DNA of 64,000 nt from Nitrosospira sp. Nsp2. GTDB lineage: Bacteria; Pseudomonadota; Gammaproteobacteria; Burkholderiales; Nitrosomonadaceae. Below, one piece after another: positions 36,353 to 43,420 of the stretch. The position numbers and the translations under genes were made by a program. The notes beneath the pieces were generated by a model, which was given only the letters and a program-made list of their open reading frames with translations, searched no databases and was not told the origin of the DNA. The first letter of the stretch is position 1; every line of letters begins with the position of its first letter. Location: the NCBI RefSeq assembly GCF_003050965.1, contig NZ_QAOU01000002.1, positions 62,001 through 126,000 of the forward strand. The letters are read 5' to 3'.

Positions 36353-37468
36353 ATGAAAATTACCCCTGGCCTCAAAGTCCATGGCTTTATCCTGGCTGCA
36401 GTATTTCTCACTGGTTTTGGTTTCGGCACCAGTGCCTCCGCCCAGTATTATCGTTCATACCTCATCGACCTCAACAGCAAGACGGCAACCGATATTGGCA
36501 GCTTGAGCGGTGGTCTTACTGAGGCTCATGGCATCAACGACGCCGGGCAGGTGGTGGGTTGGTCTCGGACGGCCGAAGGCTCTCACCACGCTTTTATCAC
36601 CGGCCCCAACGGGGTGGGTCTAAGAGACCTTGGCACGCTGCGCGGTCCTCTCAGCCAGGCTCATGGCATCAACGACGCCGGTCAGGTTGCCGGTTATTCT
36701 CTGACGACTGGAGGCGACTACCATGCTTTCATCACCGGCCCTAATGGGATGGGCATGCGAGACCTTGGCACTTTGGGCGGTACGGGCTCCATTGACACCA
36801 GCTCTGCTAACGGCCTCAACGCCGCCGGACAGGTGGTTGGTTATTCTTGGACGACTGGAGGCGCTTACCATGCTTTCATCACCGGCGCTAACGGGATGGG
36901 CATGAGGGACCTTGGCGCGGTCGGTGCTAATGACATCAACAACGCCGGGCAGGTGGTGGGTCAATCTGGGAGCCATGCTTCCCTTACCGGCCCCAACGGG
37001 ATGGGTATGCGCGACCTTGGCACGTTGGGTGGTGCTTTCAGCCAGGCTTTAGGCATCAACGACACCGGGCAGGTGGTGGGTGAGTCTTACCTCGCTGGAG
37101 ATACTCTTTCGCATGCATTCATTACCGGCCCCGATGGGATGGGCATGAAAGATCTTGGCACTTTAGGTGGTTTCAACAGCGAGGCTTTCGGCATCAACAA
37201 CGTCGGACAGGTGGTGGGTTTGGCAGAGACAGCTGAAGGCGTGGCGCATGCTTTCATAACCGGCCCCGGTGGCAGAGGGATGATGGACCTCAATTCGCCG
37301 GTTGATGTGCCTGGCGGGGTGATTCTAGCCCAAGCTACCGACATCAACGACGCGGGGCAGGTCATCGCCCTCGCCATCCCGGAGCCGGAAATCTCCGCGC
37401 TCTTTCTTGCGGGCCTGGTCCTGATCGGATTCACTTCGCGGCGAAAGAAGATGAGTGTGAGGCCTTAG
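36353..37468 (+). CDS. HAF-repeat PEP-CTERM secreted protein
   Basis: The 371-residue paralogue has a signal peptide (MKITPGLKVHGFILAAVF) ending near ASAQ. It has seven units, one of them shortened and with a changed motif (HASLTGPNG), and the tail IPEPEISALFLAGLVLIGF followed by SRRKK. Its tail DNA is nearly identical to that of the gene at 34721. An adjacent unit lacks the TLGG turn (DLGAVGANDINNAGQ). It is secreted, with exosortase processing expected; no function is known. Confidence 0.93.
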   Translation: MKITPGLKVHGFILAAVFLTGFGFGTSASAQYYRSYLIDLNSKTATDIGSLSGGLTEAHGINDAGQVVGWSRTAEGSHHAFITGPNGVGLRDLGTLRGPLSQAHGINDAGQVAGYSLTTGGDYHAFITGPNGMGMRDLGTLGGTGSIDTSSANGLNAAGQVVGYSWTTGGAYHAFITGANGMGMRDLGAVGANDINNAGQVVGQSGSHASLTGPNGMGMRDLGTLGGAFSQALGINDTGQVVGESYLAGDTLSHAFITGPDGMGMKDLGTLGGFNSEAFGINNVGQVVGLAETAEGVAHAFITGPGGRGMMDLNSPVDVPGGVILAQATDINDAGQVIALAIPEPEISALFLAGLVLIGFTSRRKKMSVRP

Positions 37469-37855
37469 CCTGGGGTAGCCCTTAACTAGTCAAACACTTT
37501 CACTTGCTGTAACGGTAGTTGCTTGGTCAGCCAATCGCCTTGGCTCGCGTAATAGCCTGTAACACCTGCCGTTCATCGGATCTTTGGCAAAATCCAGCAT
37601 CTTTGCTTTCGGTCAAGGCTAAGTACTGGGAAGGGTCTTGCCAGCTTTGATCCTGCCTTCTCAGCGCTAAATGTCGATGGGTGGGGCAACGTCTCGGCCT
37701 AGGCTTTATTAACCGATTTCCAATGCGACTCCTTGTTTTTAGGATGAACTGGTATACAAATAGATGGAGGTTGTGGGGTACTCGAACCGGGCAAATCGCA
37801 GAGCATGTGCTCACGGAAAGTCTGGACCACCCGAACAATCTAAGGGAGATATGAA
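37469..37855. other. Intergenic region before the cysteine-rich gene
   Basis: The first 200 bases are a diverged copy of the spacer at 35880-36090. The rest is unique and should hold the promoter of the small cysteine-rich gene, whose ribosome site is AAGGGAGAT at 37842-37850. Confidence 0.5.
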
Positions 37856-38209
37856 ATGAATACGATGAACATGCCAGGATTTACTGCAGAAAAATCTATT
37901 TACAGAACGAGTGATCATTATCGTGCGATAGCTAATACTCCCAATGACGTGAGAAGCAGTCGCGAGGTCTTGCCTCAATTACCTATAGGTTTCTGCCAAG
38001 CGAATTGTGACCGCATTCAGGATAGTTTTTTAAGAAGCGTTTGTGTACTTCGTTGCTTGGACCAAACAGGTGGAGGCGGAGGAGGTGATGGCGGCGGTCC
38101 ATTTTGTCGTCCGAGTTGCGGGCGGTGTTTAGCTGACCCAGACTCATTAACAGGCCGATCTAGAACATGCATTAGACGCAATTGCGACGATTACGTGCGC
38201 GCCTGCTAG
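37856..38209 (+). CDS. Small cysteine-rich protein with MPGFTAE leader-like N-terminus
   Basis: The 117-residue product is not a known enzyme. It opens MNTMNMPGFTAEKSIY; from memory, short bacterial proteins with an MPGFTAEASLY-type start recur in betaproteobacteria, and this N-terminus looks like a conserved recognition or leader segment. The C-terminal half has ten cysteines in CxxxC-like spacings, split by a GGGGGGDGGG linker; there is no signal peptide of the Sec type. A good AAGGGAGAT site precedes the ATG. It may be a modified or exported peptide precursor; no modification enzyme or transporter gene lies beside it. The stop is followed at once by a truncated HAF gene in another frame. 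Confidence 0.75.
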   Translation: MNTMNMPGFTAEKSIYRTSDHYRAIANTPNDVRSSREVLPQLPIGFCQANCDRIQDSFLRSVCVLRCLDQTGGGGGGDGGGPFCRPSCGRCLADPDSLTGRSRTCIRRNCDDYVRAC

Positions 38210-38603
38210 TCGCCAAGAATGTAGACCCGTCTCGGCACAGCAGGAGTTCCATTCCTATATGGTAGGTTCCAACGGCAAGGGACTGACCGAGCTCGGGACA
38301 CTGGGTGGATTTTCCAGTTTCGCCCATGGCATCAACGACGCCGGGCAGGTGGTGGGGCAGTCCAACACGGCCGCAGGTGCTGACCACACCTTTATCACCG
38401 GCCCCAATGGCGCGGGCATGACCGACTTAAACTCGTTGGTGAGTGTGCCGGGCGGAGCTGTTCTAAGCATGGCGACGGGGATCAATAATCATGGGCAAGT
38501 CGCCGCCATTAGCGTAATAATCCCCGAACCCGAAACCTATGCCATGCTGTTGGCCGGTCTGGGTCTGCTGGGCTTTATCGCGCGCCACCGCAAGTCTGCT
38601 TGA
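38210..38603 (+). pseudogene. Truncated HAF/PEP-CTERM gene lacking its signal peptide
   Basis: Reading from just after the previous stop, the frame encodes SAQQEFHSYMVGSNGKGLTELGTLGG. The first part corresponds to the signal-peptidase site and unit 1 of complete paralogues. A GINDAGQVVG motif, one HTFITGPNG unit, a DLNSLVSVPGG block and a full PEP-CTERM tail (IPEPETYAMLLAGLGLLGF) follow. Only units 1 and 7 remain, and the signal peptide is missing. The first in-frame ATG is at 38259. If expressed, the product could not be exported by Sec, so it is treated as a remnant. Confidence 0.75.
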
Positions 38604-38747
38604 GCAGCGTTTGATGCCGAGCCACAAAGGGGAAGATGCGCCCTCGTTGCTTATTGTTACCGATGCCTGAGGGCCGCTTCCTGCTGGGTGAGATGCTGAA
38701 CCGTGCAATCCGGTCAGCCGACGTCTTCTTGACGTTATTGGTTGACG

Positions 38748-39212
38748 TTATTGATGCTGGACCGGTTTGATCCCTTTATTCCCTCCCACATCCAGCCTTA
38801 TCCTCCAGGCCGCGGGCGTGACTGCAAGACTCGGTTCTTTAAAGACGGCCAGCAGGCGTGCGGGTTGAGTCTTGCTGTTATTTGCGCTGACGCCATGATG
38901 ATCGCCTGGTAGTTCCGCGAAGTTCTCGCCGGCGCGGTAAACCTTTTCCGGACCGTCATTGACTTTGCTACGAATTTCCCCCTCCAGGACCGTTGCGTAG
39001 ATGAAAGCCGATTTTGGGTGGGTATGTGCTGGCGATGAGCCACCCGGCTGATATTCGACGAGCACGCCTTTCATGCTCTTGCCGGGCACATTCGGAAGAA
39101 CGTGATCAAAGACGACCGTTACCTTGGACTTATCAGCAGGCAAGTTATCGGCAGATGTTGCACTCACCGAGAGAACTGCGAGGGCAACTCCGCAGAGAAA
39201 TCTAGTAAACAT
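38748..39212 (-). CDS. Secreted cupin-domain protein
   Basis: The 154-residue protein has a signal peptide (MFTRFLCGVALAVLSVSATSA) and one small cupin barrel: SPAHTHPKSAFIYATVLEGEI (metal-site histidines and glutamate) and ENFAELPGDHHGVSANN (second motif). It is probably periplasmic and metal-binding. Start choice is supported by GAAGGAGAACACG before the ATG. It lies 79 bases downstream of the P460 gene on the same strand and may be co-transcribed with it. The substrate is unknown. Confidence 0.88.
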   Translation of the reverse strand: MFTRFLCGVALAVLSVSATSADNLPADKSKVTVVFDHVLPNVPGKSMKGVLVEYQPGGSSPAHTHPKSAFIYATVLEGEIRSKVNDGPEKVYRAGENFAELPGDHHGVSANNSKTQPARLLAVFKEPSLAVTPAAWRIRLDVGGNKGIKPVQHQ

Positions 39213-39291
39213 CGTGTTCTCCTTCGTTGCTAAAAATTAAACGATACAAATCCACCGCAGGATGCCTTCACCGAATGGTTCTCCAGTGCGT

Positions 39292-39852
39292 TTATTGTGG
39301 TTCGAGGGTGGGGTAGCCTTCGATATATACCCAGCCGGTTTGTTTTGCCGGCACATGGCAGGGAAGACAGCTTTCCAGGTAACCTTTGGATGTATTTATT
39401 TTCCGGTTTTCGGCTTCAAACAGCGCCCATCCCCAACCTTCCCCCCAGTTGGCATTGCCTTTGAAACGACCTTTTGTATCCTTGATCATCACAAACCATA
39501 CGGATATATCGCCTGCCCATACCGCCGGTCCAGTGGTCAACGCACGTGAGTTCATCTTGCGGACTTCCTTTATTAAAACTGCCCCATCGGGAAACTGGCC
39601 GGTTTCAAGGAATGCCTTGACTACCTCCGGCTGTGTGTAAACATCGTGGAAACCGTAGCCCGGCGCCTTGGCATCATTAACCGCCCATGAGCCCAAATGA
39701 CTCCAATGGTGTCTGTGGTTTGCGGGCAGACTAATTTCCCCGGTTTTATTGACATAAGTTGCATAGGTTTTAGTCGCAAGATCACTTGCCTGGGATTGAC
39801 AGGTAAACAGAACCCCGGTCAAGCCCAGGAATACAGCTAAAAAATAGTTCAT
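39292..39852 (-). CDS. Cytochrome P460 family protein
   Basis: The 186-residue protein has a signal peptide (to about residue 23) and one c-type haem site near the C-terminus, CLPCH, followed by VPAKQTGWVY. The upstream body (WAVNDAKAPGYGFHDVYTQPEVVKAF, FPDGAVLIKEVRK, WFVMIKDTKGRF, GWGWALFEA) fits the P460 fold. In Nitrosomonas, cytochrome P460 oxidises hydroxylamine and has a lysine-haem crosslink. Candidate lysines are in the KDTKGRFKGN region, but I cannot assign the crosslink from sequence alone. It acts in the periplasm. Confidence 0.85.
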   Translation of the reverse strand: MNYFLAVFLGLTGVLFTCQSQASDLATKTYATYVNKTGEISLPANHRHHWSHLGSWAVNDAKAPGYGFHDVYTQPEVVKAFLETGQFPDGAVLIKEVRKMNSRALTTGPAVWAGDISVWFVMIKDTKGRFKGNANWGEGWGWALFEAENRKINTSKGYLESCLPCHVPAKQTGWVYIEGYPTLEPQ

Positions 39853-40017
39853 TGTATATTTCTCATCATCGAGATTTGATTATTGCGGTTGTTGCTATCT
39901 TTCCTTGATTTCATGGTGGGCAGAGTCTCCTGCGATTTGCGCCTTTCCCTCTCCAGTCGCCACCAGGATCAGGCTTCCAATACACAGCCCACCGAGCAAG
40001 CTGGAGCCGGAGTTTTA

Positions 40018-40257
40018 CACGGGGTGCGTGGCCGGCGCCTTCAAAAACGCGCGACCAATCCCATCAGGAGCACTTGTCATTCCTTCGGCCGTTAAAAGGT
40101 CCACATGAATGCGCTCAACCTTTCCTCCAGCGTTGTGTGTCACTTTCTTGCTGGATGTCACACGGACCGAGTGACCGTCATCAGCTAGCTGCTTCAAAAG
40201 GCTGCGGGCCTGCGCGCCCCGAAACCACCTACCACCGAAAATCCGATGCTATTTCAT
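40018..40257 (-). pseudogene. Remnant of an NmrA-like/NAD(P)-binding protein gene
   Basis: The minus strand has a CAGGAGAG ribosome site and ATG at 40257, but the frame stops at the third codon (ATG AAA TAG). In another frame the sequence reads LLKQLADDGHSVRVTSSKK, then GGKVERIHVDLLTAEGM and GIGRAFLKAP. This is the start of an NmrA-type Rossmann protein, and it is then cut off at about 40018. Such genes often neighbour carboxymuconolactone-decarboxylase-like genes, as here. Confidence 0.65.
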
Positions 40258-40353
40258 TACATTGCTCTCCTGTTCGGTTGAAATCGTCATGCCTAACGCC
40301 TGACTTAAACCGAGCCGAGCAGCGGCTTTGGCTGAATGAACTGCCGGCCATGC

Positions 40354-40806
40354 TCACGGCTTCACAGGATAACGGCTGGAAGTGGCAATGCGATTCCAGG
40401 CATTGATGACTATCGAAAGCCACTCGACAGCCGATATTTCATCCTTTGACAGATTGGCTGCTGCTTGCTCATAGATGGCTTCTGGTACTTGCCCGTCAGA
40501 GATCAGTGTTATTGCTTCTACCAGTGCCAATGATGAGCGTTCCTTTTCGGTGAAATACCCACTTTCCCGCCAGGCTGGCAGGACACTTATGCGATCGGTT
40601 GACTCGCCACTGGAAAGGGCATCGCGAGTATGCATCCTCACACAGTATGCGCACTGGTTGAGCTGGGATGCACGAAGGCGCAATAGATTTGCAAAGCCAG
40701 CCTGAATGTCTGCGGAAGCAACGGCCTCAGCCGACAGCTTCTCAAGGCCCATGACTGCCTGGTAAAGCGCTGGAGCGGATTTACCAAGATTGATTCTTTC
40801 TGACAT
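40354..40806 (-). CDS. Carboxymuconolactone decarboxylase/AhpD-like family protein
   Basis: The 150-residue protein has the AhpD-like core: LLRLRASQLNQCAYCVRMHTRDAL with a CxxC and following histidine, FTEKERSSLALVEAITLI, and a final VINAWNRIA helix. The CxxC-x-x-x-H motif suggests peroxidase or disulphide reductase activity rather than decarboxylation. The start follows AAGGAGATTTC. It is the first gene of what appears to be a decayed unit with the NmrA remnant downstream. Confidence 0.92.
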   Translation of the reverse strand: MSERINLGKSAPALYQAVMGLEKLSAEAVASADIQAGFANLLRLRASQLNQCAYCVRMHTRDALSSGESTDRISVLPAWRESGYFTEKERSSLALVEAITLISDGQVPEAIYEQAAANLSKDEISAVEWLSIVINAWNRIATSSRYPVKP

Positions 40807-40966
40807 GAAATCTCCTTATCTGTATGTATAACGCCGATGAACAAGCTCACCAACCCGGCCGCGCAACATGCACCATGGCGACAAGCCACCGCCCGCCATC
40901 GCCATTCTGCATTTTCAGTTCAGTTATAGATGACGATAAAGAAAAGGCAAGAAGTTAGAGATGTCA
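40807..40966. other. Intergenic region, nothing recognised
   Basis: It holds the leader of the CMD gene. No other feature is seen. Confidence 0.4.
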
Positions 40967-41049
40967 GAAATACTTGAAGGCAGCTTTGGCCCAAGGATTC
41001 CATTACCGTGGATAGCAGGAATGGGGGAACAACGTTTATTAAATCCTAA
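40967..41049 (+). pseudogene. Duplicated 3' end of clpB
   Basis: This stretch matches the last codons of clpB (31498-31584): GAAATACT(T/C)GAAGG, GCTTTGGCCC, CATTACCGTGGA(T/C)AGCAGGAATG and the final CTAAATC-type end with TAA. One C is lost in the CCCC run, so the frame is shifted. It lies about 1.1 kb from a tRNA remnant, at the left end of the accessory region. It is a scar of duplication or of an integration event. Confidence 0.8.
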
Positions 41050-41204
41050 GCGATATATGCGAAGGGATGACGCGGCGCCGAGGGGCTTGCGTCATGTTGG
41101 CGGCAAGCGCGAAAGAGGCGGGCGGCGCAGGGTAAGCGGTCGAGTCGACCCTCAGTACAAGCTACCCCGAAAGTGAAGAAGAAACATGCTGATCGATCGA
41201 GAGC

Positions 41205-41960
41205 CTAAGTTATGACCGCTGGTCCAAACCATAGCCAATAAAGCAACCAGCCAAAAATTACCAAGATCACGAAGTACTGAGAAAAATTTAGGATATACAT
41301 AAATGCGACTTTTGTCTTTAACCACGCTTTTACATGCAAACTAAACTTATAATTTTCCGGCATATCGAGTTGAGCCCGCATGTAATCGGCATTAAAATCA
41401 TTAATAGCTGCTGCTTCATATAGTTTAAGAATCTCATGGTATTCATCTCTAAAACCCGCGTATTGCTCAGGAGTTCCAGATTCCAAAAAGGGATACATTT
41501 TTTGCTTCAACTCGCCTAAACGAGACGCACAGGAATACATTCTTTCAGATAGGCTTGAAAAACCATTTTTGTCAATTAGCAGGGAATACACAAGCACTGT
41601 TATTGAAGAAAAGACTTGAATTAAAGCGAGATGCCTCGAATGAATATTGACTCCTAAGCTATATGCCTGCATAAGCGCTATAAGAATTAATACTAACGAT
41701 ATAAAGACAATCGTTGCTGTTGACAGTCTTGTGTGTAATTTCAAACGACGAGATGAGTGAAAGCGCATCTTGGATGTGGCGTCAACTTTCTTATAAAGAT
41801 TTAGTAAATCAGCTTCTTTCTTCAATTTAAGTCCAATATACTTGATTCCAATGGCCACCCCGCCGTTCACTTCGATGGAGCTTAAACGGCGCGTATCAAG
41901 CGAGTTTATCGGCGTGGGAGGCTCGACGCCCACAAGGCGAAAGCTCGGCGGTCGTCTCAT
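41205..41960 (-). CDS. SLATT-like 2TM/3TM membrane effector protein
   Basis: The core matches the SLATT effector pattern: LLNLYKKVDATSKMRFHSSRRLKLHTRLST, a TM pair (STATIVFISLVLILIALMQAY; ALIQVFSSITVLVYSLLI) and a conserved cytosolic helix SERMYSCASRLGELKQKMY. A third C-terminal span follows (YILNFSQYFVILVIFGWLLYW). SLATT proteins are predicted membrane-disrupting effectors of nucleotide-signalling and related defence systems. The frame extends to a TTG at 42038, but that part lies in an interspersed repeat. The ATG at 41960 is the first plausible start, and a later GTG or TTG is possible because the SLATT core begins at about 41805. No partner enzyme is adjacent. The gene looks AT-richer than the core genes. 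Confidence 0.65.
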   Translation of the reverse strand: MRRPPSFRLVGVEPPTPINSLDTRRLSSIEVNGGVAIGIKYIGLKLKKEADLLNLYKKVDATSKMRFHSSRRLKLHTRLSTATIVFISLVLILIALMQAYSLGVNIHSRHLALIQVFSSITVLVYSLLIDKNGFSSLSERMYSCASRLGELKQKMYPFLESGTPEQYAGFRDEYHEILKLYEAAAINDFNADYMRAQLDMPENYKFSLHVKAWLKTKVAFMYILNFSQYFVILVIFGWLLYWLWFGPAVIT

Positions 41961-41970
41961 AGGTACTGTG

Positions 41971-42030
41971 ATTTTAACTAACTCAGCAGTATTTACCAGT
42001 GTGACGAGGTACACCAGATAATCAGTGTGG
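41971..42030 (-). repeat. Interspersed 60-bp repeat, copy A
   Basis: This is the first of three same-orientation copies (others at 47082 and 55211), about 80-90 percent identical by eye. The core contains ACTCAGCAGTATTTACCAG and a GTGTAC/GTACAC hairpin. Here similarity with copy C continues about 30 bases further (TTTCAAAAAA, GGGGAAATG). It overlaps the open 5' extension of the SLATT-like gene. The minus strand carries a TAAAAT word, a possible -10 element, kept in all copies. Confidence 0.85.
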
Positions 42031-42116
42031 GATTTCAAAAAATGCGGGGGGAAATGCAGCCTACATAAAGAGTGAAAAAGTTTCTTCTTCCCAAATTAGA
42101 GAAGAAACATCACAAC

Positions 42117-42182
42117 GAGCGTAGGGAAGACGCCACTGATTTGTAATCAGAAGGTCGAGTTCGAATCTTGGTGTCGGCACCA
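42117..42182 (+). tRNA. 3' remnant of a tRNA-Thr(UGU)
   Basis: An anticodon arm (ACTGA, loop TTTGTAA with anticodon TGT, TCAGA), a T-arm (TCGAG, TTCGAAT, CTTGG), a 3' acceptor strand TGTCGGC and ACCA are visible in order. The variable loop is short and no matching 5' acceptor strand or D-arm lies upstream. It is therefore a non-functional fragment, as left when an element integrates into the 3' end of a tRNA gene. It marks a likely attachment-site scar. Confidence 0.6.
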
Positions 42183-42377
42183 TTGCTATTTGTGTAGACG
42201 ATATGTAGATACTAGAACGATATCGATGTGAACCTTGAACCCGTAGGTCCTCGGTTCGAGTCGGACATGTTTCCCCCTGTAACGAAAGTCGCACACTCAC
42301 ACAAATCGGACGGATAGTTTTCGCCGAAAGAGAAATTGGAATTTAAAAGCGGTACGCTTCAAACTCCGCTTGACCTG

Positions 42378-42424
42378 AGCACGGCATGGGCGTGCTAGTC
42401 GGGCGAAGGCCGCAAAACGCCCGA
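42378..42424 (-). terminator. Tandem hairpins at the 3' end of the membrane protein gene
   Basis: AGCACG (42378-42383) pairs with CGTGCT (42391-42396), and TCGGGCG (42399-42405) pairs with CGCCCGA (42418-42424). They start just beyond the stop at 42432 and could end that transcript. No long T run is present. Confidence 0.45.
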
Positions 42425-42431
42425 AAGGCGA

Positions 42432-43097
42432 TCAGACAGAGATTTGTTTTGAACCCATAACAATTTGATGGGCCCGGAGCTCCGCCTCACGAGCGCGGGC
42501 TAAATAATCTAGATTCTCTTTCGGGCCTGCGGTCTTAGCAAGCTCCCGATATCTAGCTGCATAATCCAAAAGTTCTGTAACCGATGTAGAACCCGCAGGA
42601 TTTATCGGGGGATTCGCGATTGCTCCTCCCTTTATTCTCAACTCGCCTATTTCCGATTTTAGCTTTTCTTTTATTTCTTGATCTTCAATTTTATTCAACT
42701 CCTCGTCTCTTTTTGCTCTATCGATCAATTCTCTTTCCCTGCGTGAAAGTATCTCGGACCGAATATTTTCGAGCCCCTGCTTCACTACTAATAAATTATG
42801 CTCTGTTCGGGCTTGGACACTATTTTTGAGCTCGGTGGGCTTAATGCATAAATGCAAGAAAAAGTAATTAATCCACGGGTAAGCAACGGAAAATATTCCG
42901 GCTGCGATTGCGGGAAGAATGAGAAGAAAAACGAAATCTGTGTTGCTTTCGAAATAAGATATTCGATCTAGAGCACTTTTATTTTCAACAAAAAGATAAA
43001 AAATAACCTTCCAATTTATAGCAACGAACGCAAATATGAAATAACCCAAAACAGGGCTTTTTATTCTTGATTCAATTACCTCAAGTATTTCTCTCAT
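42432..43097 (-). CDS. Membrane-anchored coiled-coil protein, function unknown
   Basis: The 221-residue product from the preferred ATG (MREILEVIESRIKSPVLGYF) follows a CTAGGA site; two further in-frame ATGs lie up to 43118. There are two or three hydrophobic segments: VLGYFIFAFVAINWKVIFYLFV, VFLLILPAIAAGIFSVAYPW and possibly the adjoining INYFFLHLCI. A charged coiled coil (RTEHNLLVVKQGLENIRSEI to KEKLKSEIGELRI) and a short C-terminal helical part follow. From memory, similar IESRIKSPxxGYF proteins exist in many bacteria without assigned function. The gene looks AT-rich compared with its surroundings. It may act with the neighbouring SLATT-like or ABC-3C genes (inference from position only). 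Confidence 0.75.
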   Translation of the reverse strand: MREILEVIESRIKSPVLGYFIFAFVAINWKVIFYLFVENKSALDRISYFESNTDFVFLLILPAIAAGIFSVAYPWINYFFLHLCIKPTELKNSVQARTEHNLLVVKQGLENIRSEILSRRERELIDRAKRDEELNKIEDQEIKEKLKSEIGELRIKGGAIANPPINPAGSTSVTELLDYAARYRELAKTAGPKENLDYLARAREAELRAHQIVMGSKQISV

Positions 43098-43420
43098 AGG
43101 CATCCTAGCCCTAACCAATTAAGTTTTCACGGATTTGGATAGTTCCGCTCATTTATTACCTTTTGTGAGGATTTAACATTCACTGTAAAAATATGAGTAT
43201 CTCTACCATGATGATATTAATATAGAAACGGAGGGTATTATTGAATCTTCCAGCCTATTTCAGTAACAGCGGATCGATTGGCTGCTTCTGGCACGATGCA
43301 GCCCCTCATGTTTCTCGAAAGTAGTCATTCCGAAATGTCTACGAAACCGGGTAAGGTCCAGTTCATCGGTTACGTTCTATTCCGCATTTAGCACGGCTCA
43401 AGTAAAAATCTCGCAGAATT
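43098..43420. other. Intergenic region, nothing recognised
   Basis: About 320 AT-rich bases lie between two minus-strand genes. They should hold the promoter of the membrane protein gene. No repeat or hairpin of note. Confidence 0.4.

Noticed and set aside
31642-37468. Regular short DNA repeats that could suggest a CRISPR array
   Set aside because: The repeats are in frame, encode the HAFITGPDG and GINDAGQVVG motifs and vary at synonymous positions. There are no uniform spacers and no cas genes.
42220-42275. A second tRNA-like segment (GGTCCTCGGTTCGAGTC)
   Set aside because: It has a T-loop-like word but no paired T-stem and no acceptor or CCA end, so it was not called as a tRNA remnant.
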